A stretch of DNA of 64,000 nt, from positions 1,575,498 through 1,639,497 of the forward strand of contig CAJNDS010001557.1 in the NCBI GenBank assembly GCA_905221605.1. Direction: 5' to 3'. This document shows, piece after piece, positions 27,443 to 38,980 of this stretch; within the stretch, counting starts at the first letter, position 1; each line of letters opens with the position of its first letter. The stretch comes from Symbiodinium natans (Eukaryota > Sar > Dinophyceae > Suessiales > Symbiodiniaceae). The translations under genes were made by a program, and so were the position numbers. The notes beneath the pieces are model-generated. The model did no database searches. It was not told where the DNA came from and was given only the letters and a program-made list of their open reading frames with translations.

Positions 27443-29099
27443 GTGCCCAGGGCTACATCCGTCTGTTCTCCATGCCATTTGAAAGCCTGTCCGCAGGCGA
27501 CATTTTTGAATGCTAGCACACATAGCTTCGCATGTACAAACCCAAGACGGGCTGTCCCTTCAGAATGTCCCCAGTGCCTGGGTGTCCCTAACAAGGTCCC
27601 CAAACCGTTTTCAGGGGGCCGAAAGGCGCGATTCCCAGCGGGAGAAATCTCGGCTCCCATTCAAACGTCTCGGGTGTGAAATCCATCCTGTTTTGTCCTC
27701 CTTTGTATTGCGCCGAGTCCGTCTGACCCAGTTTATAAGATTCTCTGTATTGCAGACGCCCTCAGCTCGAGTCTAAAGCCAAAATCGGTGACGTAGTAGG
27801 ACCGCACAAACTCCATCTCAAAAGGGTTTAAGATTGAAGACGGGTTTGCCTCACAAATCAAGAAGCCCTGAACAATGCGGCCGACCTGCATTGCTGTAGG
27901 CGAAAACTGGCAAGTTCCGGCAGGATGCTCAGAAGTGGTGGCGGGATGCTTTCTTTTGGCAAGGACCCTAACCCCTAAACCCTAGAGGGTTTAGGGTTAC
28001 GGGTTAAGGTTTTTGGGTAAAGGGTGTTCGGACTTTCGATGGTCCACGGAGGTTGATGGCAGGTGAGTTGCAGAGCTTCTCTTGGTGTTCAATCTTGTGG
28101 CTGCACTTTGCATTCGTCTCGCTTTAGGGAGGTTGAGTCAAACTTATCAACCTGCATCTCGAAATTATTCTAAACTCGGGTTCTTTGGTGATGCTTCAGT
28201 TGTTACAAGCGCCTATCAGGTGGGTCCTATCCGAAGTCGAAACAACCCACATTTGCCCTTCAAGCAGCTGCGCGAAGGTGGGGACCAACTCCATCTATGG
28301 AGTTAGAGGTGCCGGAGACTTCTTCTGGAAGTATTGCGTTCTCCCCAGTTGCCCCAGCTCTTTGCTCTGAGCCGCTGCGTTTTGTTGGTGACCTGTGGCT
28401 GCACTGGCTCTGTGGCATCAGCTCGAAAGTTGAGATCATATACCGGATGCCACTGTAACCCCGAATAAGGCATATGTTTCATACATCTTTCATGGTTGAT
28501 TTTGGCCCCAAGGATTATGTAGGATACGCAAGGTGCTGGCGTTGGACTTCATAACCCTTGACTGCCCCCACCCCCCCCACCCCACCCCCCACCCCCGTCC
28601 CATGAGGTGGGTCTGTATCTTCCGGTCAGTTTTTGGACCCATATGCCGCTGCCTAAGTTTCTGCTGTCGTTCCGCTCACGTTCCTAGTGGTTTGTGTGCG
28701 ACATTAGCAATCGGAAAAGCTATCTTTCACCTGTTTGGGGCAGGGTCCTGCGAGCCTTCTGTGCTTCAAAGTCCTATTGCAAGGGGCTTGTCACCTGCAA
28801 TAACCTACTGCAGTTGCTTTCGGGTTATTCGGTTCTGAGTTGCGCATCATTGTTTACTCTTGAATGGTGGGCCGCATCACGGCCTCAGGTTTTCCTCACG
28901 GCTCCCAAACGCTTATACAGACAGTTCTCTACTTGTTTTCATAAGGCATTCATCGGACTCATTCAGTTCCCCCCACAATTGCCCAAGTTGGCTTCAGAGC
29001 CAGGGTTTAGGCCCCCTCCCTTCAAATAGGTCCGAGGTTACGGGGGGCCTATGAATCCGACAGTAAACCCTAAACCTTAACACCTAAACCCTCAAAGCC
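27443..29099. other. Unique stretch, no gene assigned
   Basis: Contains a poly-C/CCCCACCCC patch at 28565-28597 and a few 60-110 codon frames without recognisable modules. Confidence 0.4.
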
Positions 29100-29541
29100 A
29101 ACCCTAAACCCTAAACCCTAAACCCTAAACCCTAAACCCTAAACCACACCTCTGAAGGCCGTTTATCTCGTCGTTGTCCCGATGCCAGACATGCCAGGGC
29201 CTCTTTAGGCGACGAAGTCGCTCCTACTCATTGGTTCTCAGTACAGGGAAACCCTAAACCCTAAACCCTAAACCCTAAACCCTAAACCCTAAACCAAGGG
29301 AAATTTGGTACCTTGTATATTTCCTTGACGGGTACTGGGGGGGAACATGGTGCGTCCCACATTCCCTAGAAGGAACCAGTAGGCCGGTGGGCTTACGGCT
29401 TCAGGGTTTAAAGGTTCAGGGTTCTTCCAAAAACAAGACTTCGGAAGGGGCCTGGGGAGGGGGTTTAGGGTTTAGGGTTTAGGGTTTAGGGTTTAGGGTT
29501 TTTTGGGTTTTTTGGGTTTAGGGTTTAGGGTTTAGGGTTTG
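29100..29541. repeat. Telomeric arrays including an inverted pair
   Basis: CCCTAAA at 29100-29144 and 29250-29294, then TTTAGGG (with TTTTTTGGG units) at 29463-29541. Confidence 0.94.
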
Positions 29542-29750
29542 GGGAAGGGGGGCGGGGGGAGGGAAGGTCCGAGCAGACACGTGACATGCAGCTAAGGGGG
29601 TCATCCACATATGGAGTTGGCCACTGTGCGATGCTTGGCCTTGTCTGCGATTCTGGGGCCTAGGGGGTTATAGCTGAAGCATGTTTGCATGCTGAAGGTT
29701 ACGATTACATCGACACGTCAAACGGCGGCACCGTCCCGAATCCACCGCCT

Positions 29751-29796
29751 TTGAATTTCAGCTCCTTCACAGACACAGATCCAGATGCTGGAGAGG
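29751..29796 (+). other. Exon-like fragment of a beta-sandwich module
   Basis: The frame reads LNFSSFTDTDPDAGE. The FTDTDPDAGE signature matches my recollection of the first strand of a repeated fibronectin-like module in dinoflagellate proteins. TTGAATTTCAG inside it could be a splice acceptor. Confidence 0.45.
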
Positions 29797-30179
29797 CATC
29801 CCGGCATTGGAGTGGGTATGTTGCTTCATGCTGCAGTCTGATGCACGAGGTCATGGATAGAATCTAGATCTTTATGGGTTTCCAGACTTGTGTCTTTTTC
29901 TACATGCTGTTCCACACTGTTATCCCTAAGCCTTAATCCGAACCCTAAACACCTAAATCCGAAGACGTACGGCCTATAGTACCTATGGCCGAATTCCAAA
30001 GCCCAAGAACAACAAATGCCTACGTTCGCCCTTGGTCCTTGGGCTCGTGTGAGGGATCTGGGGCTTGCGAGATGCAAGGGTTCTGGGTTTTGGGTGTAGA
30101 AGGGCTTATGGTCCAGCTTTGGCTTGAGAGGGCTCGCAGTGCAGGGTTTAGAGGGCCTCTGGGCTTGGGACTTACCAGG

Positions 30180-30464
30180 TAAACCCTAAACCCTAAACCC
30201 TAAACCCTAAACCCTAAACCCTAAACCCTAAACCCTAAACCCTAAACCCTAAACCCTAAACCCTATTTGGGGCAGGGCAGAGTAGGGGCAGAGGAGGGGC
30301 GGAGAAGAGGCGGGGTAGCCGAGCAGGCAAGGCGAGAGCTGGAGGCCGAGCAGACTCCAGAGCGGATTTTTGGTGTAGGGCTTAGGGTTTAGGGTTTAGG
30401 GTTTAGGGTTTAGGGTTTAGGGTTTAGGGTTTAGGGTTTAGGGTTTAGGGTTTAGGGTTTAGGG
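30180..30464. repeat. Inverted telomeric pair
   Basis: CCCTAAA (12 units) at 30180-30265, a 111 bp purine-rich island, TTTAGGG (12 units) at 30377-30464. Confidence 0.96.
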
Positions 30465-30592
30465 CTTCCTGAGCCTCCGTTCGAAAGGGCCGTCGGCCGT
30501 AGGCCGCAGCGAGTATGAGATTTGCACAAGTCTCGAGGAAGAGCCCTCAGGACTTGACCTACGCCGGGTTGAAGTATCCAGCAAGCTGATTA

Positions 30593-30650
30593 GGGTTTAG
30601 GGTTTAGGGTTTAGGGTTTAGGGTTTAGGGTTTGGGGTTTGGGGTTTAGG
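30593..30650 (+). repeat. Internal telomeric array (TTTAGGG)
   Basis: About eight units with two TTTGGGG variants. A G run follows farther on at 30833-30851. Confidence 0.95.
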
Positions 30651-30697
30651 GTTTCTAATTTTCTAGAAAAATAAGGGTTCCTCGACAAGGGTTCCTC

Positions 30698-30823
30698 GAC
30701 ATTGAGGTTGGAGGCGCCCTGACCTGGACAGTTGATGGAACGTACAATATTGGCTATGACTACACGGCCTTGCTCCTCGTCCATGTGGTTGGACATCGGG
30801 ACTACAGGTTCGAAGTTTTTAGG
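30698..30823 (+). other. Exon-like fragment of a beta-sandwich module
   Basis: The frame reads IEVGGALTWTVDGTYN then GYDYTALLLVHVVGH. VGGALTWT matches the GGTVTW strand signature seen at 32645 and 35829. A 14 bp direct repeat (GGGTTCCTCGAC) precedes it. Confidence 0.5.
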
Positions 30824-30904
30824 TGGGCCGCCGGGGGGGGGGGGGGGGGGGAGGTGGAACGTGTTGCCTAAGTCCTAAAACTCTAAACCCCTGCTCAGTT
30901 TCGG

Positions 30905-30960
30905 ACCCTAAACCCTAAACCCTAAACCCTAAACCCTAGACCCTAGACCCTAGACCCTAA
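30905..30960 (-). repeat. CCCTAAA / CCCTAGA array
   Basis: Eight units, the last few CCCTAGA. Upstream arm of an inverted pair around the exon-like island at 30972. Confidence 0.95.
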
Positions 30961-30971
30961 AGAGCCAAAGG

Positions 30972-31073
30972 TCCCACTATGCAATTTTCTTGGCGAGTGA
31001 TTCGGCCGGATCCGGTGGCTTCGAACTGGCACGAGTGACGCCGGGCTCGCTGAGCCCCTTGGCTTGGGGCTAG
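30972..31073 (+). other. Exon-like island, beta-sandwich module
   Basis: SHYAIFLASDSAGSGGFELA with ARVTPG following matches the middle strands of the same module (HYxIxLASDSAG). It lies exactly between a CCCTAAA array and a TTTAGGG array. CCCCAG followed by GTTTAGGG at 31082 could serve as a donor, though a stop occurs at 31071. Confidence 0.5.
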
Positions 31074-31081
31074 ATGTCCCC

Positions 31082-31144
31082 AGGTTTAGGGTTTAGGGTT
31101 TAGGGTTTAGGGTTTAGGGTTTAGGGTTTAGGGTTTAGGGTTTA
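31082..31144 (+). repeat. Internal telomeric array (TTTAGGG)
   Basis: Nine perfect units. Downstream arm of the pair with 30905-30960. Confidence 0.96.
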
Positions 31145-32644
31145 ACGTTTGGACAACAAGTACAAATTACACTGAGTGCCTTTCACCACGCATTAGATCA
31201 ACCCAAATTGGCATCTGAAATACTCTGTGAACCGAGGGTTTATGATCCTAACATACCTTCAGCGACGGGTCTCATACCCTAAACCCTAAACCCTCAACTC
31301 GAAAACGGGTGCAAGCCCGAACAGGAGCATCAGGTTGCAAATCCTCAACCCTAAAGAGAGCACCCAGCGGCCGTGAGCCAGAGGCCAGAAGCCCTAAACC
31401 CTAAACCCTGTGTAGATACAAAGTATGGTCACAACTCCCCACGCCCACCTTTGTGAAGCTTCCGCACTCAGCCTGGAAACCTTCCATTGCTGAAGACTCT
31501 TGGGGACCAAATGAACCGTAAAGTTCTTGAGCAATTATAGTCTTTGAGGCCTAAACCACTGAACTATTGAAACTGGGATGCCCAGTCGTACCTTGTTCCG
31601 TACTAGTACCTTGTTCCCTGTTTTCGGGGTGAGGTTCCGCTGTGAACATCAGGAAACAAGAAAGGGCGCCCTTCCTTGTGCGGGTGTGCTGGAAAAGCGG
31701 GTGATGTAGCCACGGGGTTTGGGACTTGCAAGAAAATCATAAGTGCGACTGCTCATTATTCAGATCCGGTGTTGCGTGGAAACCTTCCGTGCACACAAGA
31801 CCAGTAGGCTACACCATCCCGGACAATACGGATCAGCAGGGGAACTTTTGCCTTCTGTCGCGAGCTTACCTGTCATGGACACCCATGATGAGCAAACCGG
31901 TTCACAGGGGCCGCATTCTCACGCGCAATCACGGGTCCTCCAGAGGGACCACTGGAAGCTACGCCCAGGATGTATGGATACAACACGCACGGTATAGCCG
32001 CGTCGCCATCTTTCTTCCACTGCTTTGAAGCTGGTGTAACTGCGACCACCACCTCTGCAACTGGGCATGACCTGGGCATAGGATCGTTGTCATGTCTAAG
32101 ATGTTGTTTTGGAAACAATGCAGTGGTACCCCCTTTGCCCTTGTTGCGCTCCTGGCTCTGTTATGGAACTCACACCAACAAGGATACCCTCATGATAAGA
32201 TGGTCTTACTGGTCCCTTATTATAAACGATAACCCTCGAGAATTGTCGATTCGGATGCAGTGCGGGTGCCAGGTATCGGCAACTTCAACAGCGACAGCGA
32301 CCCTTACGAGCACCTTCAACTCAAACCAGGCCGTACCAGAAGCGGGGTTTAAGGTTTTAGGAGTTAAGGATGTTTAAGGTTTAGGGCTTTAGGTGTTTTA
32401 GGGATTTGGCTTAGGCTTCTCGGGTTTTCAGGTTTTTGAAAGGTTTGGGTTTTTGCATGAGCCTTCCTCCTTAAGGTCAAGCCCGCTATTGGCCTGGTCT
32501 CCCCGCACTTTTGTCCCAGGTGCTTTGGGGGTTGGGGTTTGGGGCTTCGAAAAGACGAATAAAATCTAAACACTTCAAACCCCTCACCGTTCTTCTGAAC
32601 CTCCTCAAAGGGGCCACTGTAAGAGGTGGAGGGCTGATTTGCAG
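31145..32644. other. Mostly unique stretch with weak module traces
   Basis: Short CCCTAAA pieces near 31277 and 31395. Frames around 31940-32030 and 32270-32335 have Ala/Thr/Ser-rich or strand-like composition but match the module too weakly to call. Confidence 0.35.
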
Positions 32645-32800
32645 GCCACCATCATATCCGTTGGCTTCACGGATACCAGTGTGTCCTATGGCTATTGGAT
32701 TGATGGTACTGTGACTTGGGTCGCCCAGAACAATCCTGATGTCGAGTACTTTCGCATCGTCATGGTGCTGCCCTCAGCATTTGGCAGGAAGCTGCATACT
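32645..32800 (+). other. Exon-like island, best beta-sandwich module match
   Basis: TGATTTGCAG precedes a frame reading ISVGFTDTSVSYGY, then WIDGTVTWVAQNNPDVEYFR. Both module signatures (GFTDT and DGTVTW) occur in the right order and spacing. The frame runs on without the expected later strands, so a donor near 32780-32800 is likely. Confidence 0.55.
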
Positions 32801-33148
32801 TTTGCGACATTCCTGTGCTGTTGCCAGCTGTCTGAGTCCGCAACCAGCTCTGGTGATGGCGGCGCCATCATGGTGGTGCCTTTGCTGCTCGTGAGCTGCG
32901 GGAGACTTTGTACTCGTAGTAATAGACACCAAGACATGGCCAAGGACAACCTTGCAAAGACTGCGACGGACTACGAGATCGTCAACAGCGATGCCAGAGG
33001 TATTGTTCGCGGGACCGAAGAGCCCAATTTCTTTCACACTCAAGTGTTTAGCCATGTGAGGGTTGTTCTCAGTGGTCCCATTGCGGGGGGTGGGGGCGGG
33101 GGCATCTAATGAACATAGAAACCCGAATGGCGCAGGACAGATACTGGC

Positions 33149-33209
33149 GGAGTCTGGGCCAACTACATCGTGGTGATGACTTATGGTTCCTTGGCCTCTG
33201 CGGGCATCC
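33149..33209 (+). other. Exon-like fragment, last strand of the module
   Basis: GVWANYIVVMTYGSLASAG resembles the closing strand of the module (compare DTILVYASNSVGKA at 43506). Confidence 0.35.
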
Positions 33210-33593
33210 ATAGGGTGGGCATCCATAGTGTGGACGCAAGTGGCACGCTACTGAGGAAATGGAGTTGCTCGGCCTCAAAATGCAGGTCATCGCCATCACC
33301 TCTTCTGTGCTTGCAATATGAGATTGCTAGATTGTTGGAGTATTAGAGCATTTGTGTGGTTCTTCGTTATTTTGTTTTGACATCTTAGTTGCGCGTTAAG
33401 ATTTGATGTTCGTATGTTTTTCTTACATTCTTGGAATGGCATATTCTTGTATTCGTACATACTGATTAATGTCCTTGCGCTCTTGTATCGACCAAGCGCT
33501 TCTACTTTTGAGATCATATTTGAGTTTCTGAACATTTTGAGTTTATGAATGCCAAGATATGTTGCATTCTTCTGTGGTTGCCATTGCTTTCGC

Positions 33594-33778
33594 CCCTAAA
33601 CCCTAAACCCTAAACCCGGTGGCTTCGCTGCTTCCCATCTTCTTCAGAACGCACCCCACTCGCCAACAGACCGTGAAGCCTTCGCCTCGCAGCTTGGGGG
33701 TTTAGGGTTTGGGGTTTAGGGTTTTAGGGTTTAGGGTTTAGAGTTTAGGATTTAGGGTTTAGGGTTTAGGGTTTAGGG
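33594..33778. repeat. Inverted telomeric pair
   Basis: CCCTAAA at 33594-33616, an 80 bp island with CTTCTTCAG near its start, TTTAGGG variants at 33697-33778. Confidence 0.93.
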
Positions 33779-33934
33779 ATATGTAGAATTTTGAAACCAA
33801 GATAATCCAACCACCTTCTACCCAAAATGAGAGAGTCCTGTTGTTGGTGAGCCCACAAAAAGGGATCCCTCAACCCTAAACACTAAACCCTCAGTTTGGG
33901 AAATTACCACATAATAATATGGGCATGTCCGAGA

Positions 33935-33996
33935 ATAGGGGGTGCCCCGAATATACCCCCCCCCAAGTACTATAGTCCTTACTATAGGAACCCCCA
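33935..33996. repeat. Fold-back element, family B, copy 1
   Basis: AATAGGGGGTGCCCCGAAT at the left and CTATAGGAACCCCC at the right are inverted. A related copy lies at 56609-56667. Confidence 0.55.
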
Positions 33997-34000
33997 AAAG

Positions 34001-34185
34001 CCCTAAACCCTAAACCCTAAACCCTAAACCCTAAACTCCCCATAAAACATATGCTGGGCACGCCTCCGAATCCACCTGCTTCAGGCTTTCGAGCCGGTCC
34101 ATGAGGCTCCGGCTTGCTGGGGGTTTAGGGTTTAGGGTTTAGGGTTTAGGGTTCAGGGTTCGGGGTTCGGGGTTCGGGGTTTGGA
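34001..34185. repeat. Inverted telomeric pair
   Basis: CCCTAAA at 34001-34036, an 83 bp island, TTTAGGG then TTCGGGG and TTTGGAG variants at 34120-34185. Confidence 0.94.
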
Positions 34186-34369
34186 GTTTAGAGCTCTTGG
34201 ACTCGGCCCGCCAGGGCGCGGCAGTGATGCTGACAGATCTCTCCGACTCCGTGGTGGGGAGTCCGTCGCTGAGTTGCCAGTGCCTAGGGTCCTATTTGGT
34301 TCGCGCACTGCTCGGAGCAGTTCTGTGAGCAGACGTGCGGGCAGCTTTGCCCGATGCAAACCCGGGAAT

Positions 34370-34462
34370 TCTTAGAAACCCTAAAACCCTGGAAACCCTA
34401 AACCTTCAACCCTAACCCTAACACCCTAAACCTTAAACCCTAAACCTTAAACCCTAGAAACC
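34370..34462 (-). repeat. Degenerate CCCTAAA array
   Basis: CCCTAAA mixed with CCCTGGAAA, CCTTAAA and CCCTAACCCTAAC. Confidence 0.85.
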
Positions 34463-34749
34463 CGGAAACCCTGCCAGCTTTGGGTGGCGACTGGGCCGGG
34501 CTGTCCTTGGTGGAGTCCGTGTCCTTCACAGCTGCTTGGCCGCATTTGGCCGTGACATGCTTGGCGACGAAATGAACACTAAAAGCGATTCCATGGTGCT
34601 GCATTTGTTTGGGGTGATAGGAGCATACTATTACGATGGTAGATGGTTCGATTCCGGTTTTTGAAAAAGTCACCGGGTCCCCAATCCTCCACGCCTCGCT
34701 AGCCGAGCTCTCTTGGGTGTGACATGCCGGAAAGGACGAAAATCCCCTG

Positions 34750-34978
34750 CAGAATTTGCTCACCGGAAACGTCACATGGAGCTATGCCGCAACAACGGAC
34801 CTGCTTCTTGTCAGTGGTAGGCTTACCCCCCTTGCAACCCCAAACCCAGCTACTGTGTGCCTTGTGCAGGACTACGGCTTTGCCTCAGAGTGGCGAGTCT
34901 ATGTCGCAGATGATGCGTGGGGTGACACGGGCCACTTACAGGATATCCGGTTCTTCAGTACAAAGGCTTACGGATGCT
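34750..34978 (+). other. Exon-like island, possible module
   Basis: AAATCCCCTGCAG precedes a frame with LLTGNVTWSYAATTD and later EWRVYVADDAWGDTGH. NVTWS and VYVADDAxG echo the module strands GTVTW and IxLASDSAG, in the right order. Confidence 0.4.
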
Positions 34979-35189
34979 GATATCCATATCAGCTTGCCAT
35001 GAACAATCACTTTGCATCAGGTACGAACAAGCAGCTTATCGGGCAGGCGGCAAAGGGCCTGACGCAGGTGGGCAGCGCGCACAGGGGATTCTCCAAATGA
35101 TGTTCGTTTTTGGAGGGGTCTTATTCAATACGGAGCCCTTGATATAAGGCCCGCCAGAAGGCCCATAATTTAGATAAGCCTTTCACTTC

Positions 35190-35324
35190 ACCCCTAAACC
35201 CTTAACCCTTAACCCTAAACCCTTAACCCTAAACCCTAAACCCTAACCCCTAAACCCTAAAACCCCTAACCCTTAAACCCCTAAACCCTAAACCCTAAAC
35301 CCTAAACCCTAAACCCTAAACCCT
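35190..35324 (-). repeat. CCCTAAA array with CCCTTAA variants
   Basis: About 18 units, the last eight perfect. Confidence 0.95.
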
Positions 35325-35828
35325 TGCATGTTGGAGAGGTTTCTGTCACTGATGCAGCCTGTGACAGCGACAAGAACCATGCTTCCCGGCTGGGTCGCGG
35401 GCGCATTTTGGAGCGCCCATAGCTGGCCTCTGCTTATGCTGTTTGGTGTTTAGTGTGTGGGGTTTAGTCGGGCTCAGGGTTAGGGCTTAGGGGGGGAAGT
35501 TGAACGAGTCGGAAGGTTCTGGTCTATGCTTACAACGAACATGGGGAGTCGCCCAATGCCGCGAGGGGCTTGGATCGTGCGTGGACCATTGTGTGGAGTG
35601 TCGGATCATGTCTCGGCCTAGACCTGGGTGCCCTTGGTGGACGACGGCCGCCCAACCACGACCCTCACCAGCACCACTTCCTCCACAACGACGCAGTCAC
35701 AGCCACCCATCTGCCATGAGAGTCCATGGTCCTCATGGAGCCCATGGTCATCATGGAGCCCATGGTCATAGGCCTTTGCATGGCTTGTTCTCACGGCATC
35801 CAGGACCACCTCCTCAGTGACAGCGAGT

Positions 35829-35904
35829 GTCTCCAACGTGCAGTTCACCGACACCGTGGACGACTACTTCAAGATTGGGGGAACCGTGACTTGGGCGACT
35901 TGGC
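35829..35904 (+). other. Exon-like island, beta-sandwich module
   Basis: VSNV followed by QFTDTVDDYFKIGGTVTW gives both signature strands in one short frame, the clearest match after 32645. A GT microsatellite (35908-35922) follows. Confidence 0.55.
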
Positions 35905-36390
35905 ATATGTGTGTGTGTGTGTCACTCACTGCGTGATGGGTCCGATCTGCCTTTGCCCAGGATGAGCCAGCAAGCACGCTGGGCATTCAGGAGTATCGCG
36001 CCTCGGCAAAGAGCTAAGAACCAGGAGCGTTGAGTTGCGCAGGACGACCTTGGCCCCAAAACAAACATCATTCGAGCCCAGACAATGGTTGTTTGCGTCT
36101 GATAACGCGGTCTGGGCTGAATCCGTGGTTAAAGGCATGCCACAAGGAGGCATGAAGCAGCGGCGGTTATTTTCAGCTGCCTCAAAAAGAGACTGAAACG
36201 AAACGGTGTGTGCTGTTGCAAGCAAGAGGGTCCCTTGCGTAGAGGGTGGTCTGACATGCCCCACCCATTCTTCGAGATCTTGTTCACTTGGCATGTACTT
36301 CTTGTGAATCTTCAATCTTTCTGATGTCATATCATTGACTCCTGTTTGTCTGTTTGAACCCTCTTGATGCTCGGCTCAGTCCTTCTCAGG

Positions 36391-36540
36391 CGTGCGGCTG
36401 GCCTTTGATGTGACGGGAACACGCGAGCAAGTGCTCTATGAGCCCAACCTGGGTTTTGCCACGTAGCCCGGTCGACATTGTTGCAGCTCACTGGTGTCGG
36501 AATGCGTGTTTACAACTTCCAGCTTAACCCTCAACATGGA
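36391..36540 (+). other. Two exon-like pieces with splice-like borders
   Basis: TCCTTCTCAG precedes VRLAFDVTGTREQVLYEPNL, ending at CCAC/GTAGCC. TTGTTGCAG then precedes LTGVGMRVYNFQLN. Borders and composition suggest two exons with a very short intron (about 25 bases). Family unknown. Confidence 0.35.
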
Positions 36541-36837
36541 CCAAAAAAAATCCCTAAACCCTAAACTTCAGTAGGGTTCCTAGATTTTGCCCAAGCCGCC
36601 TCCCTGAGCCCCCTGAGCCTTAACCCCTTCAATCCCTAAAAGCCCTAGGACTTAGTCTTTAGGGGGTGTAGGGTTTAGGGTTTAGGGGTTGGGGGTTTAC
36701 CCCACACCCCCCTATTCCCCAGAGTGCTAACCCTGGCATCTTCAGGGCCGTACCAGTCGGGTCGAGATCCTTCACCATCTTGGACAACACCCAGAGGAGC
36801 CCAAGGATTTCGGGCTCCAGGTTCAGCAAAGGGTCAG

Positions 36838-36920
36838 GGGTTTAGGGTTTAGGGGTTGAGGGTTTAGGGGTTTAGGGGTTGAGGGTTTAGGGGTTGAGGG
36901 GTTTAGGGGTTTAGGGGTTT
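36838..36920 (+). repeat. Octamer array TTTAGGGG / TTGAGGG
   Basis: About ten units alternating TTTAGGGG and TTGAGGG. Confidence 0.92.
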
Positions 36921-36964
36921 GTACGAGGGACCTTTATGTACTATTTGGCGCGTGGCTTGTGGCC

Positions 36965-37134
36965 TACTAGACAATACAGGAATTTAAGGAATTTAAAGAA
37001 CTTAAAGACTTTTGGAAAAAAGTAGAAAGGGATTTCCCTTTTTAAGCCCTTTACATTCTGTAAATACCTTACATTCCTTAAATTCTTGAAATAAAGAAAT
37101 TTCTAGAATTTAAGGAATTTAAAGAATTTAAAAG
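36965..37134. repeat. AT-rich element with inverted and direct repeats
   Basis: GGAATTTAAGGAATTTAAAGAA-type words occur at both ends. Arms TTCCTTAAATTCT (37074-37086) and AGAATTTAAGGAA (37105-37117) are perfect complements. Confidence 0.75.
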
Positions 37135-37139
37135 GGGAC

Positions 37140-38309
37140 GAAGTCGAACATCCGGCGACGCTTCCGTGGATGACCCGGGCGTACATGCATGCGCTCCAAG
37201 TCAACGTGAATGTTCGCCAGCTTTCCATGATGCATGTTTTTCCAAACAACATCAGGCTGGAGTGGATTGCCGCACCGGTCCTCGGCGGGCCTGGTGCGTT
37301 TCCGATTATGGCAGGCTTCGAGTCCTTGCGCCCGATGATGGGCGACGCAGTGTTCGACGTCATTCTGCCACGCAACGTGGCGGGCATGTACATCGACGTG
37401 CGCGACTACTGTGAACTCCGTGCTCGCAGACAAGCGTACTGCCGACTGGACAACGTTTTTCAGGATACTATGGCTGTTTCTTTCAGTGTCGCAAATCTGC
37501 CACCTCAGGTCCACGCAGGCAGCAGACCCATTTCTTTGCAGCCGTACCGGAACCACCGTTTTGAGCTTCGATGGAATGAGTCGTTCGTGAAGTTGTCGAT
37601 TGATGGCACAGGGGTGTCGTTGGCTCGTCTTCTAGATGGAGCTCCTGCAGCAGCGCCAAGACCACTTGCAACACTTTTCGTTTGGGTTTATATGCGGCTA
37701 CAGGAAATGGGCTCAACGAGTTGCGCTATCGACCGGTGCCATCGCCCGTCGAGACGACTGCGACACTGAGATGCGGGATCTGCGAAAGAGAATTTCCTTT
37801 ACGTCTGCCAAGATGGTCCGTCTGTCATGCGCTGCACATGGGTCTGCTCTGCGCACGCGAGACAGAATCCAATGCGATTGCGCATTCGTTGTCCCAACCA
37901 GCTCCTCGACAACGTCGGGCCCGGCTCCCGCTCCGACCCATACCGTGACGCAGTGGAATTTTTTGAGCGCAGCAGGAACACCGACGTGTACTCGGACGAC
38001 GCGTTCCATGGCGTTGTGCTGAAACTGTTCCGCGAACACTTGCAGTTTCTCGAAGCGACTCCTCTGGCCTTGCACATGATTCCCGATCCGCGTCATCGAG
38101 GCGACTATGGCAACCGAATATGTGAGCGAGCCTTGTGTCGAAGCAGAGTCATCATCGACTTCTTGGACAAGGGCATGGACTTGATGCTCTTCAGATTCTT
38201 GCACGCTGAGGCCGAGCACTTGGCAAGGGGGCTTGGAATGCTGCGGAGAACTTGCCTCATCCGCTGGTGTTTGCAGGCTCTCGAGGACAGCGGCGGGAGA
38301 TCGCTTTAG
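37140..38309 (+). pseudogene. Frame-broken coding-like region, family unknown
   Basis: Protein-like composition continues across 1.2 kb but changes frame. From 37170 a frame encodes NNIRLEWIAAPVLGGPGAF, then FELRWNESFVKLSIDGTGV, with the look of a beta-sheet domain. Near 37680 the sense seems to move to the frame reading GLYAATGNGLNELRYRPVP and CGICEREFPL. From 37860 it moves back to the first frame: SDPYRDAVEFFERSRNTDVY, then a helical stretch ending 38309. Either indels have broken one gene or short introns are missed. No family is recognised. Confidence 0.35.
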
Positions 38310-38382
38310 ATCATGCTTTGCAATTGCACCTGGATCTTACGGCACCGTGCTGGTGGAGGCGCAAGTGCTGCAAGGCGTCTAC

Positions 38383-38440
38383 ACACACCCACACGCGCAC
38401 GTGCACACCCACACCCACACCCACACACACACACACACGG
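38383..38440 (+). repeat. (CA)n / CACGCA microsatellite
   Basis: CACACC, CACGCG and ACACAC units. Confidence 0.95.
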
Positions 38441-38715
38441 CGTCCACATTGGGGTTTCGTATGTTGGGAGGCGTACTGTCTCGACGGATGTGATTCTCTG
38501 GATGAGCGTTCACATTGGGGTCGACCAAATCACACACATCTCGCGAAGGCCACCTCCAGCACGAGCTTCTTGGAGCAAGCGCGTCGCAAGCACGCAGCCG
38601 GAGCCTCTCCGCTGACTGTGCTGAGCAATAGAGAGTGAAAGAAAGGAAGACTCAAAGAAAGGGAACGAGCCAAGGTTTTGAGCGACTCCAAGGGCGGCGC
38701 CTGGAGCTCGAACAA

Positions 38716-38840
38716 GAGAGAAACAGAGACAGAGACAGAGACAGAGACAGAGACAGAGACAGCGACAGAGACAGAGACAGAGACAGAGACAGAGACAGAG
38801 ACAGAGACAGAGACAGAGACAGAGACAGAGACAGAGACAG
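38716..38840 (+). repeat. (AGAGAC)n hexamer array
   Basis: About 20 hexamers with one AGCGAC change. All six frames stay open, giving only dipeptide repeats. Confidence 0.97.
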
Positions 38841-38980
38841 GGAGGGAGAGAGAGAGAGAAAGAGAGAGAAAGAGAGAGAAAGAGAGAGAAAGAGAGAGAA
38901 AGAGAGAGCAAGAGAGAGAAAGAGAAAGAGAAAGAGAGAGAGAGAGAGAGAGAATGAAAGAAAGAAAGAAAGAAAGAAAG
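38841..38980 (+). repeat. (GA)n / (GAAA)n purine array
   Basis: GAGAGAAAGA units then GAAA units, continuous with the hexamer array. Confidence 0.96.
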
